Part shown: in pieces, positions 51,944-60,732 of the stretch
Numbering within the stretch: the stretch's first letter is position 1
Layout: each line of letters begins with the position of its first letter
Source: Pseudomonadota bacterium
GTDB taxonomy: Bacteria; Desulfobacterota; Desulfarculia; Desulfarculales; Desulfarculaceae
DNA length: 64,000 bases
NCBI GenBank assembly: GCA_018902755.1
Contig: JAHIQI010000010.1
Location: forward strand, 39,048 to 103,047
Direction of reading: 5' to 3'
The notes under the pieces: generated by a model
Databases searched by the model: none
Seen by the model: the letters and a program-made list of their open reading frames with translations, nothing else
What the model was told of the DNA's origin: nothing
Translations under genes and position numbers: made by a program

Positions 51944-52984
51944 ATGCATGAGGCCATGCTCTACGACAAAATGAGCAATCACCACAAGGTGCGCTGCCGC
52001 TTGTGCGCCCACGGCTGCCTCATCGATCCGGGCAAGCGGGGCATCTGTCAGGTGAGAGAAAACCAAGGCGGCACCCTCTACTCCCTGGTCTACGGCAAGC
52101 CCATCGCGGGCAACCCCGACCCCATCGAGAAAAAACCCCTGTTCCACTTTTTGCCGGGCACCACCAGCTACTCCATCGCCACCATCGGCTGCAACTTCCA
52201 GTGCGCCTTTTGCCAGAACTGGGACATAAGCCAGTACACCCGCGAAGGAGGCACGGTCATCCCCGGCGGCGGACCGGGCGGCAAGGAGGTCTCGCCGGAG
52301 CAGATCGTGGGGGCGGCCAAGAAGGCGGGCTGCGCCTCCATCGCCTACACCTACACCGAGCCCACCATCTTCTTTGAATACGCCTACGACTGCATGAAGC
52401 TGGCCCATGAGGCGGGGCTCAAGAACGTGTTCGTGACCAACGGCTACGAGTCGGCCCAGTGCGTGGAAAAGTGCCAGGGCCTGCTGGACGCGGCCAACGT
52501 GGACCTAAAGGCCATGAGCGAGGGCTTTTACCGCCGCGAGTGCAAGGCCTCCCTGCAGCCGGTGCTGGACACCCTGAAGCGCATGCGCCAGACGGGCATC
52601 TGGCTGGAGGTGACCACCTTGCTCATCCCCGGCAAGAACGACTCGCCCCTGGAGCTGACCAAGCTGGCCCAGTTCATCGCCAAGGAGCTTTCCACCGAGG
52701 TGCCCTGGCACATCAGCGCCTACACCCCCCGCTACAAGTACGCCGAGGACGGCCCGACGCGCACCCCGGTGGCCACCCTGGAGATGGCCATGGGCCTGGG
52801 CCTACAGGCCGGGCTGGGCTTCGTGTATCCGGGCAACCTCTTCGGCCACGAGGGCGAGAGCACCAAATGCCCCGGCTGCGGGCACAAGATCATCGGCCGC
52901 CGGGGCTACTCGGTAAACGACCAGGTGGCCAAGACCGGGCTGTGCCCCTCCTGCTCCCAGCCCATCGCCGGGGTGTGGAGCTGA
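51944..52984 (+). CDS. amrS: AmmeMemoRadiSam-system radical SAM enzyme
   Basis: 346 residues. PflA-like radical SAM: IATIGCNFQCAFCQNWDISQ carries CxxxCxxC, preceded by an N-terminal CRLCAHGCLIDPGKRGICQVREN block and followed by YTYTEPTIFFEYAYD. The C-terminus has two CxxC pairs (CPGCGHKI, CPSCSQPI), likely a zinc ribbon. The system's partners (AmmeMemoRadiSam A/B) are not nearby. TGATG overlap with radC. Confidence 0.9.
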   Translation: MHEAMLYDKMSNHHKVRCRLCAHGCLIDPGKRGICQVRENQGGTLYSLVYGKPIAGNPDPIEKKPLFHFLPGTTSYSIATIGCNFQCAFCQNWDISQYTREGGTVIPGGGPGGKEVSPEQIVGAAKKAGCASIAYTYTEPTIFFEYAYDCMKLAHEAGLKNVFVTNGYESAQCVEKCQGLLDAANVDLKAMSEGFYRRECKASLQPVLDTLKRMRQTGIWLEVTTLLIPGKNDSPLELTKLAQFIAKELSTEVPWHISAYTPRYKYAEDGPTRTPVATLEMAMGLGLQAGLGFVYPGNLFGHEGESTKCPGCGHKIIGRRGYSVNDQVAKTGLCPSCSQPIAGVWS

Positions 52985-53718
52985 TGGGGGCCCCGCCCCA
53001 CCCCGGCGCGGGCCACCGCGAGCGCCTGCGGGACAAGTTCCTGACCCACGGCCTGGGAAAGTTCACCGACGAGGAGGCCCTGGAGCTGCTCTTGACCCTG
53101 GCCACCCCCCGGCAGGACTGCAAGCAACAGGCGAGGAGCATGCTCAAGGAGCTGGGCAGCCTGCGCGCGGTGCTGGAGGCCCCGCCAACCGAGCTGGCCA
53201 AGATAAAGGGCATCGGCCCCAAGAACATCCTGGGGCTCAAGCTGGTGCCCGCCGTGGCCCGGCGCTACCTGGAGGACCGGCTCATGGACGGGGCGGCCCT
53301 GGGCGATCCCAGCCAGGCGGCGGAGTACCTGCTGCTCACCATGGGGCCGCTCAAACAGGAGGTGTTCCGGGTGCTTCTGTTGGACGGCCGCCGCCGGGTG
53401 CTGGCCAGCGAGGACCTTTTCAGCGGCACCCTGAACCAGGCGGTGGTCTACCCCAGGGAGGTGGTGGCCAAGGCCCTGGCCGCCGGGGCCGCCGAGGTGG
53501 TGGCCGCCCACAACCATCCCGGCGGCGACCCCACCCCCAGCGGGGCGGACCGCCGCTTGACCCGTCAGCTATACTTTGCCTGCCGGGGGGTGGGGCTCAC
53601 GCTCCTGGACCACCTGGTGGTGGGGCGCGAGCGCCTTTACAGTTTTCGCGAGCAGGGGGAAATGGTCCTGCTGGCCCGGGAATACGATGCCATGAATCTG
53701 GAGGAGATGGCCCCATGA
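52984..53718 (+). CDS. radC: RadC/JAB1-MPN family protein
   Basis: 244 residues from ATG 52984; the longer upstream frame lies under amrS. Helix-hairpin-helix region (LAKIKGIGPKNILGLKLV) then the MPN+ metalloprotease-like domain with AAHNHPGGDPTPSGAD (HxH...D zinc ligands). RadC is widespread; its role is not settled. ATGA overlap with pyrF. Confidence 0.92.
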   Translation: MGAPPHPGAGHRERLRDKFLTHGLGKFTDEEALELLLTLATPRQDCKQQARSMLKELGSLRAVLEAPPTELAKIKGIGPKNILGLKLVPAVARRYLEDRLMDGAALGDPSQAAEYLLLTMGPLKQEVFRVLLLDGRRRVLASEDLFSGTLNQAVVYPREVVAKALAAGAAEVVAAHNHPGGDPTPSGADRRLTRQLYFACRGVGLTLLDHLVVGRERLYSFREQGEMVLLAREYDAMNLEEMAP

Positions 53719-54428
53719 CCCCACGCGACCGCTTGATATTCGCCCTGGACGTGGCCACGGCCGACGAGGCCGAAAACCTGGTGCGCCTGCTGGCCCCGGA
53801 GGTGGGGGTGTTCAAGGTGGGGCTGGAGCTGTTCGTCTCCGCCGGGCCGGAGGTGGTCAGCCGGGTGCGCCGGGCCGGGGCCAAGGCCATCTTCCTGGAC
53901 CTGAAGCTGCACGACATCCCGACCACCATGCGGGCCGCCGCCCGCTCGGCAGTGGGCCTGGGGGTGGAGTTGATCACCTGCCACGCCGACCAGGCGGGCA
54001 TCTTCGCGGACATGGACCTGGGCGGGGCCAAGTTGCTGGGGGTCACCGTGCTCACCAGCCTGGGCGGCGAAGAGCTTGAGGCCATGGGCTATCCGCCGGA
54101 GTTGCAAGATCCCCAGGCCCTGGTGCTACGGCGCGCCGCCCTGGCCCTGGCCGCGGGCTGCGCCGGGGTGGTCTGCTCGGGACGCGAGGCCGCGGCGGTG
54201 CGGGGCCTCCTGGGACCCGAGGCGCTCGTGGTCTGCCCCGGCATCCGCCCGGCCAGCGGCGAGGCGCACGACCAGAAGCGGGTGATGACCCCAGAGAGGG
54301 CCATGGCCGCCGGGGCCAGCCACATTGTGGTGGGCCGTCCCATCCGCACCGCGCCCGACCCGGTGGCCGCCGCCCAGGCCATGGTTCAGGGCATCGCGGC
54401 GGGCCTGGCCCAAGTCCCCCCTGCTTGA
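53715..54428 (+). CDS. pyrF: Orotidine 5'-phosphate decarboxylase
   Basis: 237 residues. Catalyses the last step to UMP. Catalytic motif FLDLKLHDIPTT with the Lys-Asp pair, LITCHADQAG, VTVLTSL and VCPGIRP...HDQKRVMTPERAMAAGASHIVVGRPI. It is the third gene of amrS-radC-pyrF and unlinked to the other pyr genes. Confidence 0.96.
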   Translation: MTPRDRLIFALDVATADEAENLVRLLAPEVGVFKVGLELFVSAGPEVVSRVRRAGAKAIFLDLKLHDIPTTMRAAARSAVGLGVELITCHADQAGIFADMDLGGAKLLGVTVLTSLGGEELEAMGYPPELQDPQALVLRRAALALAAGCAGVVCSGREAAAVRGLLGPEALVVCPGIRPASGEAHDQKRVMTPERAMAAGASHIVVGRPIRTAPDPVAAAQAMVQGIAAGLAQVPPA

Positions 54429-54487
54429 CTGGCTTTGGGGGCGCTGGTAGAGTTTAATCGCATTGCTGGAAGGTTAAGGGGTGTCCC

Positions 54488-54862
54488 GTGGCCGAGGTTA
54501 TCGACCTTCAAGGACGCAAAAGCAAGGATCGGCGCATAGCCGAAGGAAGGGCCCGCCGCCGGGCTCAGGCAGTGGCCGGTTCGCTCAACTGCGGCTTATG
54601 CCCCAGGCGCTGCGCCCACTGCGGCCAGCCCGCCGAGTTCATGACCCCGCCGCCGGTGGACGCCCCCTACCCCTTCTGCGAAGTCTGCCAAGAAGAGTAC
54701 GAGGCGTTTCGCCGTATGGAAAAGGGGGGTGAGCCCGAGGCCTTTTGGCACACTCCCCAGTGGGCAGGCACCTGGCGCACTTGGTTGGCCCACATGCAGG
54801 CCAATCAGGAATTCCGGGGATCGCCCGCCTTCCTGAAGCTCATGGAGGAACACCTGGACTGA
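54488..54862 (+). CDS. Cysteine-rich hypothetical protein
   Basis: 124 residues from GTG 54488. Basic N-terminus (RKSKDRRIAEGRARRRAQ), then CGLCPRRCAHCG and PFCEVCQEEYEAF, six cysteines that could bind zinc in two knuckles. The C-terminal half is Trp-rich and helical. No family recognised. Lies between pyrF and tatA with spaces of about 60 and 40 bases. Confidence 0.65.
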   Translation: MAEVIDLQGRKSKDRRIAEGRARRRAQAVAGSLNCGLCPRRCAHCGQPAEFMTPPPVDAPYPFCEVCQEEYEAFRRMEKGGEPEAFWHTPQWAGTWRTWLAHMQANQEFRGSPAFLKLMEEHLD

Positions 54863-54901
54863 GGGCCCTGAGGGCGTCTCACCTGGGAGGAGGCTAAGGT
54901 T

Positions 54902-55117
54902 ATGATCGGCGGGATAGGCATTCCCGAACTTCTAATCATCCTGGTCATTGTCCTTTTGATCTTCGGGGCGGGCAAGCTGCCTCAAATCGGAGGCAACCTT
55001 GGCAAGGCCATCAAGAACTTCAAGGGCGGGGTGAAGGAAGACGAGGCCGACGAGTTGAACACGGCCAAGTCCGAGCGCCTTGAGGAAAAAAAGGCCGAAA
55101 AGGCCGAAAAGGTCTAA
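54902..55117 (+). CDS. tatA: Sec-independent translocase subunit TatA
   Basis: 71 residues. N-terminal helix IGIPELLIILVIVLLIFGAGKLPQIGG followed by the amphipathic helix LGKAIKNFKGGV and a charged tail, the standard TatA layout. It forms the pore for folded proteins, for example the Tat-signal sulfatase in this window. AGGAGG ribosome site; a strong terminator follows. tatC is not nearby. Confidence 0.95.
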   Translation: MIGGIGIPELLIILVIVLLIFGAGKLPQIGGNLGKAIKNFKGGVKEDEADELNTAKSERLEEKKAEKAEKV

Positions 55118-55139
55118 CCGGCTCTTTCGCGACAATTTC

Positions 55140-55178
55140 AGGCCGCCGCGCACCACACAGCGCGGCGGCCTATCTTTT
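55140..55178 (+). terminator. Intrinsic terminator after tatA
   Basis: Perfect 12-bp stem AGGCCGCCGCGC, 8-base loop, then ATCTTTT. It overlaps the end of the convergent glycosyltransferase-like gene. Confidence 0.75.
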
Positions 55179-56318
55179 GCCCGGCGCCGGTCCGGCCCCA
55201 CCCCCGGGCAGCAGGCGCTCTACCCCCAGGCCGGCCAAAAAAGCCAGGCAGCACAAGGGCCTGGTGAGGAAGCGGCCGTCCGAGGCCACCCAGGTGAGGG
55301 CCGCCACCACCACCGCCACCGCCAAAAAACCCCACACCAGACAGGCCTCGCCCCGCTGCCTCTTGCCGCGCCAGGCCCCCCAGGCGGCCAACAGATACAG
55401 GGCCAAGGCCAACCCCGGCGCGGCGACGCTGTACCACAGGGGATGGTGGGGCGGGTAGGCGTAGAACAGCAGCCAAAACACCCGCAGGGCCATGAGCTTC
55501 AGCAGCCAGGCGGGATGGCTGACGGCCAACAGCCAATAGAAATGGGCCGGGCCGGCGGCGGTGAGAGAGTCCAGCCCCGGCGGCGGGGCCAGGCTGGACA
55601 TGCCCCACATCACCACCCCCCGGCGGAGGTGGTTCATCATTTCCTGGGACCCGGCGGCCGCGACCATGTCCTGGCCCAGGGCCAGGGCGGCGGTCAGGGC
55701 CGCCACCACGCCCACGGCCGGCCAGCGCCGCCGCCAGGCCAGGTAGATGAGCGGCGGCAACAAAAACAAGAAACCCTCCGAGCGCAGCAGACCCAGCCAG
55801 GCCCCGGCGGCCAACAGCAGGGCCAGGGCCCAGGAACGGCGAGGCACCAGCAGGGTGGCGGCCATGACCGTCACCAGCATGCTGTTGGCCGGACCGTCGC
55901 TTAGGATGTAGAGGTTCCAGCGCTGGAGGTTGGGCAAGAGCAGGTAGATAAGCCCTCCCAACAGGGCGGCCCGGCGGCCCCACAAGGGAGCCAGGGCCAA
56001 ATAGGCCAGCCCGGCGGCGGCCAGCGAAAGCAGGCACTGCGCCATGGCCGCCACCTGGATTCCCGCGGTCAGCTCCAGGCCCCGGCGTTGCAGCCAGGCC
56101 AGGGGATGGGTGTAGCCGGGGGCCAAGCGCTGCTGGCCCATCAGGGGCAGGTCCTGGTTTATCCGCTGGGCCGCGCTCAGATAGCGGAAGGAGTCCGGAG
56201 CCAGGCGGGGCCCCCCGGCCAGCCACAGGGCACCCAGGGACAGGACCCCGGCCAAAAGCAGGATGGCCAGGTCGCGGGCCAGGACGGAGGAGGGTTCGCC
56301 GTCCATGGCCCGGATCAT
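55170..56318 (-). CDS. Multi-pass membrane protein, GT39/ArnT-like
   Basis: 382 residues from ATG 56318 (ATGA overlap with the PHP gene); the longer frame runs through that gene. About 9-10 hydrophobic helices. The early loop with PDSFRYLSAAQRINQD has the Asp/Arg pattern of GT-C mannosyl- or arabinosyltransferases, and NLQRWNLYILSDGPANSML resembles the family's second loop. It probably moves a sugar from a lipid carrier at the membrane; acceptor unknown. Confidence 0.7.
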   Translation of the reverse strand: MIRAMDGEPSSVLARDLAILLLAGVLSLGALWLAGGPRLAPDSFRYLSAAQRINQDLPLMGQQRLAPGYTHPLAWLQRRGLELTAGIQVAAMAQCLLSLAAAGLAYLALAPLWGRRAALLGGLIYLLLPNLQRWNLYILSDGPANSMLVTVMAATLLVPRRSWALALLLAAGAWLGLLRSEGFLFLLPPLIYLAWRRRWPAVGVVAALTAALALGQDMVAAAGSQEMMNHLRRGVVMWGMSSLAPPPGLDSLTAAGPAHFYWLLAVSHPAWLLKLMALRVFWLLFYAYPPHHPLWYSVAAPGLALALYLLAAWGAWRGKRQRGEACLVWGFLAVAVVVAALTWVASDGRFLTRPLCCLAFLAGLGVERLLPGGGAGPAPGKR

Positions 56319-57082
56319 TTGCGCCAGAAGAACAGGCCGCGCCGCCGGGCGGGTTGGGGGGCGGGAGGCGGCTCCTCCCCGGCCAGCACCGCCTGGGGGG
56401 TGAGGCGAGTGAGCACCTCGGCGGCCCCGGCTTCGCACAGGCGCTCGGCCACCGCCGCCGCCTGGCTTAGCCCCGGCGGTCGCCAGTTCACCGAGTGGGC
56501 GTCGCTGGCCAACAGGTTTACCAGCCCCAGGCTCAGCAGGGCCTCGGCGGTCTTCCTGGGGGCCGAGCCCAGCTTGCCGGTGAGGCTGGCGGCGGTCACC
56601 TGCACCAGGCAGCCCTGGCCCACCAGGCCTTGTAGCCAGTCCCAGTTCTCGGTGCCCGCCCAGGTGCGCTCGGCGTGGGCCAGGATGGGGCGCAGCCCGG
56701 CCAGGCGCAGGCTGTAGATGAGATCGGGCAGCAGGCGGGGGCTGGTGTGCAGGGGGCACTCCAGCAGGAAGTAAGGGCCGCCCCCCAGGGTGGGCAAAAC
56801 ACCCTCCTTGGCCAGGCGGGGCAAATCCGGGTCCAGGGCCACCTCGGCCCCGGCCACCAGCTCCAGGGGCAGGCCGGCGGAGGCCAGCGCGACCCGGAGC
56901 GCCCCCACCGCCCGGGAGATCTCGCCCATGGTCAGGGGGTCGCGGGCGGGATACCAGTGGGGGGTGGCGGCCATGAGCCTCACCCCGTCATCCAGGGCCA
57001 GGCGGCACATGGCCAAGGCCTGCTCCATATCCGGGGCCCCGTCATCCAGCCCGGGCAGCACATGGCTGTGCAGATCCAGCAA
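56315..57082 (-). CDS. PHP-family tyrosine phosphatase, CpsB/YwqE-like
   Basis: 255 residues from TTG 57082 with AAGGAG upstream; the frame is open to 57154. Metal motif DLHSHVLPGLDDGAPDMEQAL is nearly identical to CpsB/Wzb-type phosphatases, with MAATPHWYP, GAEVALD, ILAHAERTW and LASDAHSVNWRPP following. CpsB enzymes dephosphorylate the tyrosine kinase of capsule synthesis. No such kinase lies in the window. Coupled to the membrane protein that follows. Confidence 0.85.
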   Translation of the reverse strand: MLDLHSHVLPGLDDGAPDMEQALAMCRLALDDGVRLMAATPHWYPARDPLTMGEISRAVGALRVALASAGLPLELVAGAEVALDPDLPRLAKEGVLPTLGGGPYFLLECPLHTSPRLLPDLIYSLRLAGLRPILAHAERTWAGTENWDWLQGLVGQGCLVQVTAASLTGKLGSAPRKTAEALLSLGLVNLLASDAHSVNWRPPGLSQAAAVAERLCEAGAAEVLTRLTPQAVLAGEEPPPAPQPARRRGLFFWRK

Positions 57083-57527
57083 GGTGTCTCCTTCCGGCCG
57101 GGCGTGCGCCGCCCGCCAGTATTTGAGACTAGCACCCGCCTTGGCCCTGGGCAAGCCAAGGCGCGGCGGGCCGAGTTTTCCACCACCAGCGGTGGCTGGG
57201 CTGCATCCCGGCGAAAGACGCTATTCCACCTTCAGGGGCAATTCGGTGGAAAACCATGACAACAACCGGAAATAACTTCATTTAGTCTGGAGGATAAATC
57301 GACGATGCGCGGTTGATAATTGGTTTTATTGGTTGAGAACATGGTTGATAACATGTTGATAAGTCGTAATCGGCGGTGCAAAACCCATGGATACAGCGTG
57401 GCAGCCGGTGGAAAAACCGTGGGCAACTAGGCGACGGTGGTTGAAAGACAGGGGATGAGTGGCGCAAAAATGGTTTAGGGGCGGTGAAAAACGCCCCCAA
57501 CCCTATTGCCACATCAGGAGACGGATC
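57083..57527. other. Gene-free spacer with clustered DnaA-box-like sites
   Basis: About 445 bases. TTGATAA occurs three times within 50 bases (57313, 57345, 57356); the last is in TGTTGATAA, one mismatch from a DnaA box read on the other strand. The stretch 57280-57365 is AT-rich for this window. No gene seen. Confidence 0.4.
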
Positions 57528-58631
57528 ATGCTGCTAGGGGTGCCCAAGGAGATAAAGACCGAAGAGTACCGGGTGGCCATGGTGCCGGCCGGAGTGCGCG
57601 AAGTGGTGGCCGCCGGCCACCAGGTGCGGGTGGAAGCCGGGGCCGGACTGGGGGCGGGCATCAGCGACGAGGCCTACGCCCTGGCCGGGGCCCAGCTAAC
57701 CGACGCCGCCGGGGCCTGGGAGGCCCAGATGGTGGTCAAGGTGAAGGAGCCGCTGCCATCGGAATACGGCTTTTTCCGGCCCGGCCTGTTGCTCTACACC
57801 TATCTGCATCTGGCCGCCCAGCCGGAGCTTACTCGCCGCCTGGTCCAGGACCGGGTGCAGGCGGTGGCTTATGAAACCATCCAGCTGCCCGACGGCAGCC
57901 TGCCGCTGTTGGTGCCCATGAGCGAGGTGGCCGGGCGCATGGCGGTGCAGGCCGGGGCCCACTATCTGGAGCGGCCCCAGGGAGGCCGGGGGGTGCTTTT
58001 GGGCGGGGTGCCCGGGGTGCGGCCCGGCCGGGTGACCATTTTGGGAGCCGGGGTGGTGGGCCACGCCGCCCTGAAGATGGCCCTGGGCCTCCGGGCCAGG
58101 GTGACGGCCATAGACCGCTCCCAGCCCCGCCTGAGCTATCTGGACGATCTCTACGGCGGGCGGGTGACCACCCTCTACTCCCTGCCCGACACCGTGGCCG
58201 CCGCCTGCGCGGACAGCGACCTGGTGATCGGGGCGGTGCTGGTGGCCGGGGCCAAGTCCCCCCAGCTGGTCAGCGAGGATACGGTGAGGAGCATGGAGCA
58301 GGGCACGGTGATCGTGGACGTGGCCATCGACCAGGGGGGCTGCGTGGCCACCATGCGTCCCACCACCCATTCCGACCCGGTGTACACCATGCACGGCGTG
58401 ATTCATTACGGGGTGGCCAACATCCCCGGCGCGGTGTCGCGCACCAGCACCTTCGCCCTGACCAACGCCACCGTGCACTACGCCCTGGTACTGGCCCAGG
58501 GGGGCCTGGCCGCCGCCCGGCTCGACCCGGCCCTGGCCCTGGGGGTCAACGTGGCCGGAGGGTGCATCGTGCATCCGGCGGTGGCCCAGGCCTTTGGGGA
58601 AAAGGCCACCCCGCTTTCACAGGCGCTGTGA
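57528..58631 (+). CDS. ald: Alanine dehydrogenase
   Basis: 367 residues from ATG 57528 with AGGAG upstream. Interconverts L-alanine and pyruvate with NAD. Seen: GVPKEIKTEEYRVAMVPAGV, LLYTYLHLAAQPELT, VPMSEVAGRMAVQAGAHYLE, the NAD motif ILGAGVVGHAALKMALG and HYGVANIPGAVSRTSTFALTNAT. Single gene with its own terminator. Confidence 0.95.
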   Translation: MLLGVPKEIKTEEYRVAMVPAGVREVVAAGHQVRVEAGAGLGAGISDEAYALAGAQLTDAAGAWEAQMVVKVKEPLPSEYGFFRPGLLLYTYLHLAAQPELTRRLVQDRVQAVAYETIQLPDGSLPLLVPMSEVAGRMAVQAGAHYLERPQGGRGVLLGGVPGVRPGRVTILGAGVVGHAALKMALGLRARVTAIDRSQPRLSYLDDLYGGRVTTLYSLPDTVAAACADSDLVIGAVLVAGAKSPQLVSEDTVRSMEQGTVIVDVAIDQGGCVATMRPTTHSDPVYTMHGVIHYGVANIPGAVSRTSTFALTNATVHYALVLAQGGLAAARLDPALALGVNVAGGCIVHPAVAQAFGEKATPLSQAL

Positions 58632-58707
58632 AACATGTCGGCTCCAGCGGGCCGGGGAGCGTTTTGGGGCCTGATCCCCGGGCGGAATTACGCATCTTGA
58701 AACAAAT

Positions 58708-58751
58708 GCCCGCTTCGGCGGCGGCCCCGCCGGGGCGGGCGTCTTTTTTTT
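58708..58751 (+). terminator. Intrinsic terminator after ald
   Basis: GCCCGC...GCGGGC stem enclosing inner GC-rich pairing, followed by GTC and eight T residues. Confidence 0.75.
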
Positions 58752-58836
58752 GAAGCCCCTCCCTGGGCCGGTCCGCGCTCTTTGGTCATATTTTCCGCTG
58801 GTTATCTCCCCGCGTTTGCGGCAAGAGATAAAATGG

Positions 58837-58874
58837 GCGAAAATAGGCGAAAAAGCGCGAAAATAGGCGAAAAA
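58837..58874. repeat. Phased GCGAAAA iteron-like repeats upstream of dnaA
   Basis: An 18-bp unit occurs twice with a 20-bp period (58837-58854, 58857-58874). Within it GCGAAAA recurs at exact 10-bp steps (58837, 58847, 58857, 58867). The rest of 58632-59209 is AT-rich with TTATC-type words (near 58800 and 59022) and no gene. Candidate origin element or bent DNA. Confidence 0.6.
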
Positions 58875-59077
58875 CGACTTTTAGTTATGTGGCCAAATTA
58901 TGGCACAGTTGTGACATTATTGAGAAACCTAAGCATAGGGAGAGCTTAGCCCAACCGCCCGCAAAGGCCTTCATTCAGGCACCTAGATAATTTAAGCTTG
59001 TATTTATAGTGAAACCAGCATGTTATCAGTGTGGGCAAGTAGGGAAGCCCCGCAGGCCAGGCCAAGGTATATGGCGA

Positions 59078-59107
59078 TTGACCGTGGGAGGGTTGCTCGG
59101 ACATTAT
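59078..59107 (+). promoter_or_regulatory. Candidate dnaA promoter
   Basis: TTGACC at 59078-59083, 17-18 bases, ACATTAT at 59101-59107. A short hairpin (CCGCC-TTGT-GGCGG) followed by T-rich sequence lies between it and the ATG and might attenuate. Confidence 0.45.
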
Positions 59108-59209
59108 GGGCAAGACTAAATGTCGCACCGGGTCACACTTAACTAAAGTCATATTTTAATTACTAATGCCGCCTTGTGGCGGTTTAACGGGGGCTTTTTT
59201 TCCTCAACC

Positions 59210-60634
59210 ATGAACCACGGCCAAACACATAAGCACAACACCCCCTTGTTGGATGCTCCTATCAACGCCTCGGCCAGGCCAGCCGAGGCGAACACTTTAT
59301 GGCAGGAGCTTTTGAGCAGCCTGGAAGGCGAGTTGGACTCCCAAGACTCCGGCCTGTGGCTGGAGCCGCTGAAACCCCAGCCTTTGCAGGGGTCCCGGCT
59401 CACCCTGGTCTGCCCCAACCAACTGCACCTGAACACCATTTACGAACGTTTCGCGCCCATGCTCAGGCAGCGGCTCCAGGAGCTGCGCCCCGATCTGGAG
59501 CTGGCCCTGGAGGCCCCCAAGGCGGCCGTGCGCCGCGCCTCCCGCCCGGCTCCCAAACCCGCCCCGGCTCCGCGCCAGATGGAGCTGCCCCGCATGGGGG
59601 CCATGCAGATGCCGCGCCTTAACCAGCGCTACGTCTTCGACAACTTCATCGCCGGCGGCGGCAACGAGTTCGCCTTTGCCGCGGCCAAGGCCCTGGCCGG
59701 AGGCGGCGGGTTGTTTTCTAACGGCCTGTTCCTCATCTCCGGCACCGGCCTGGGCAAAAGCCACCTCACCCAGGCGGTGGGGCACCAGGTTTTGGGCTAC
59801 ATGCCCCAGACCAGGGTGGCCTACCTCACCGCCGAGGACTTCACCAACCAGATGATCGCGGCCATCCGGGGCAAGCGGGCCGACCAGTTCAAGGACCGCT
59901 TCCGCCTGGGCTGCGACCTCTTGCTGCTGGAAGAAGTCCAGTTCCTGGCCGGCAAGGACAAGACCCAGGACGAGTTGGTCTACACCCTGGACGCCCTTGC
60001 CGACGCGGGCAAGAAGGTGGTGTTCACCGGGCGCATGGCCCCGAGCCAGCTCAAGGGGTTGGCCCCGGCCCTGGTCAGCCGCCTGTCCGACAGCGTCACC
60101 GTGGGCATCGAGCCCCCGGACTTTGGCACCAGGGTGCGCATCCTCCGGCGTCAGGCCTCCCAGGAAGGCATCGCGGTGCCCCAGGAGGTGCTGGAGCTGC
60201 TGGCCCAGGAGATTCCCGACGACGTGCGCCGTTTGCGCTCGGCCCTGGTGGGGCTGATGGCCCGCTCCAGCCTGACCGGGCGGCCCCTGGACCTGAGCCT
60301 GGCCGCCGAGGTGCTGGGCCAGTTGGCCGCCCGCCTGAGCCGGGTGAGCCCGGGCCAGATCCGCGACCTGGTGTCGAACGCCTACGGCCTGGACCTGAAG
60401 CTACTCACCGGCAAGAGCCGCAAGAAGGCGGTGGTCCGGCCCCGCAACCTGGCCATGTGCCTGTGCCGCCGCCACACCGACGCCTCCTTCGCGGCCATAG
60501 GCCAGGTGTTCAACCGCGACCACGCCACGGTGATGTACGGGGTGGACCAGATAGAGCGCAAGCTCGACGGCGAGCCCAAGCTGGCCGCCGAGTTGTCCTT
60601 CCTGGAGCAGCGGTTGGGAGTGAGCACCACCTAG
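59210..60634 (+). CDS. dnaA: Chromosomal replication initiator protein DnaA
   Basis: 474 residues from ATG 59210 (no clear ribosome site; TTG 59174 also open). Domain I, a Pro/Ala linker (about 108-122), AAA+ domain with Walker A SGTGLGKSHLTQAVGH (about 177-192), and domain IV with FNRDHATVMYGVDQIERKL as DNA-binding signature. The Walker B motif reads LLLLEEVQFLAGK, with Glu-Glu where most DnaA have Asp-Asp, and the sensor region TGRMAPSQL is also changed. It is not beside dnaN or gyrB. Origin-like repeats precede it. Confidence 0.88.
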   Translation: MNHGQTHKHNTPLLDAPINASARPAEANTLWQELLSSLEGELDSQDSGLWLEPLKPQPLQGSRLTLVCPNQLHLNTIYERFAPMLRQRLQELRPDLELALEAPKAAVRRASRPAPKPAPAPRQMELPRMGAMQMPRLNQRYVFDNFIAGGGNEFAFAAAKALAGGGGLFSNGLFLISGTGLGKSHLTQAVGHQVLGYMPQTRVAYLTAEDFTNQMIAAIRGKRADQFKDRFRLGCDLLLLEEVQFLAGKDKTQDELVYTLDALADAGKKVVFTGRMAPSQLKGLAPALVSRLSDSVTVGIEPPDFGTRVRILRRQASQEGIAVPQEVLELLAQEIPDDVRRLRSALVGLMARSSLTGRPLDLSLAAEVLGQLAARLSRVSPGQIRDLVSNAYGLDLKLLTGKSRKKAVVRPRNLAMCLCRRHTDASFAAIGQVFNRDHATVMYGVDQIERKLDGEPKLAAELSFLEQRLGVSTT

Positions 60635-60687
60635 AGCCAAAGGACACAACAGGAAAACGAGACCCAAGCCCCTTGGCCGGACATCTT

Positions 60688-60732
60688 AAAGGGCCAGGGG
60701 CGGGCCCGGCAAGGCTCGCCCCTGGTCCTTTT
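60688..60732 (+). terminator. Intrinsic terminator after dnaA
   Basis: Stem of about 15 bp with one G-U pair (AAAGGGCCAGGGGCG with CGCCCCTGGTCCTTT), then a T. 60733-60871 shows nothing else. Confidence 0.75.

Noticed and set aside
58837..58874. CRISPR array
   Set aside because: Only two 18-bp units with a 2-bp gap; no spacers and no cas genes.
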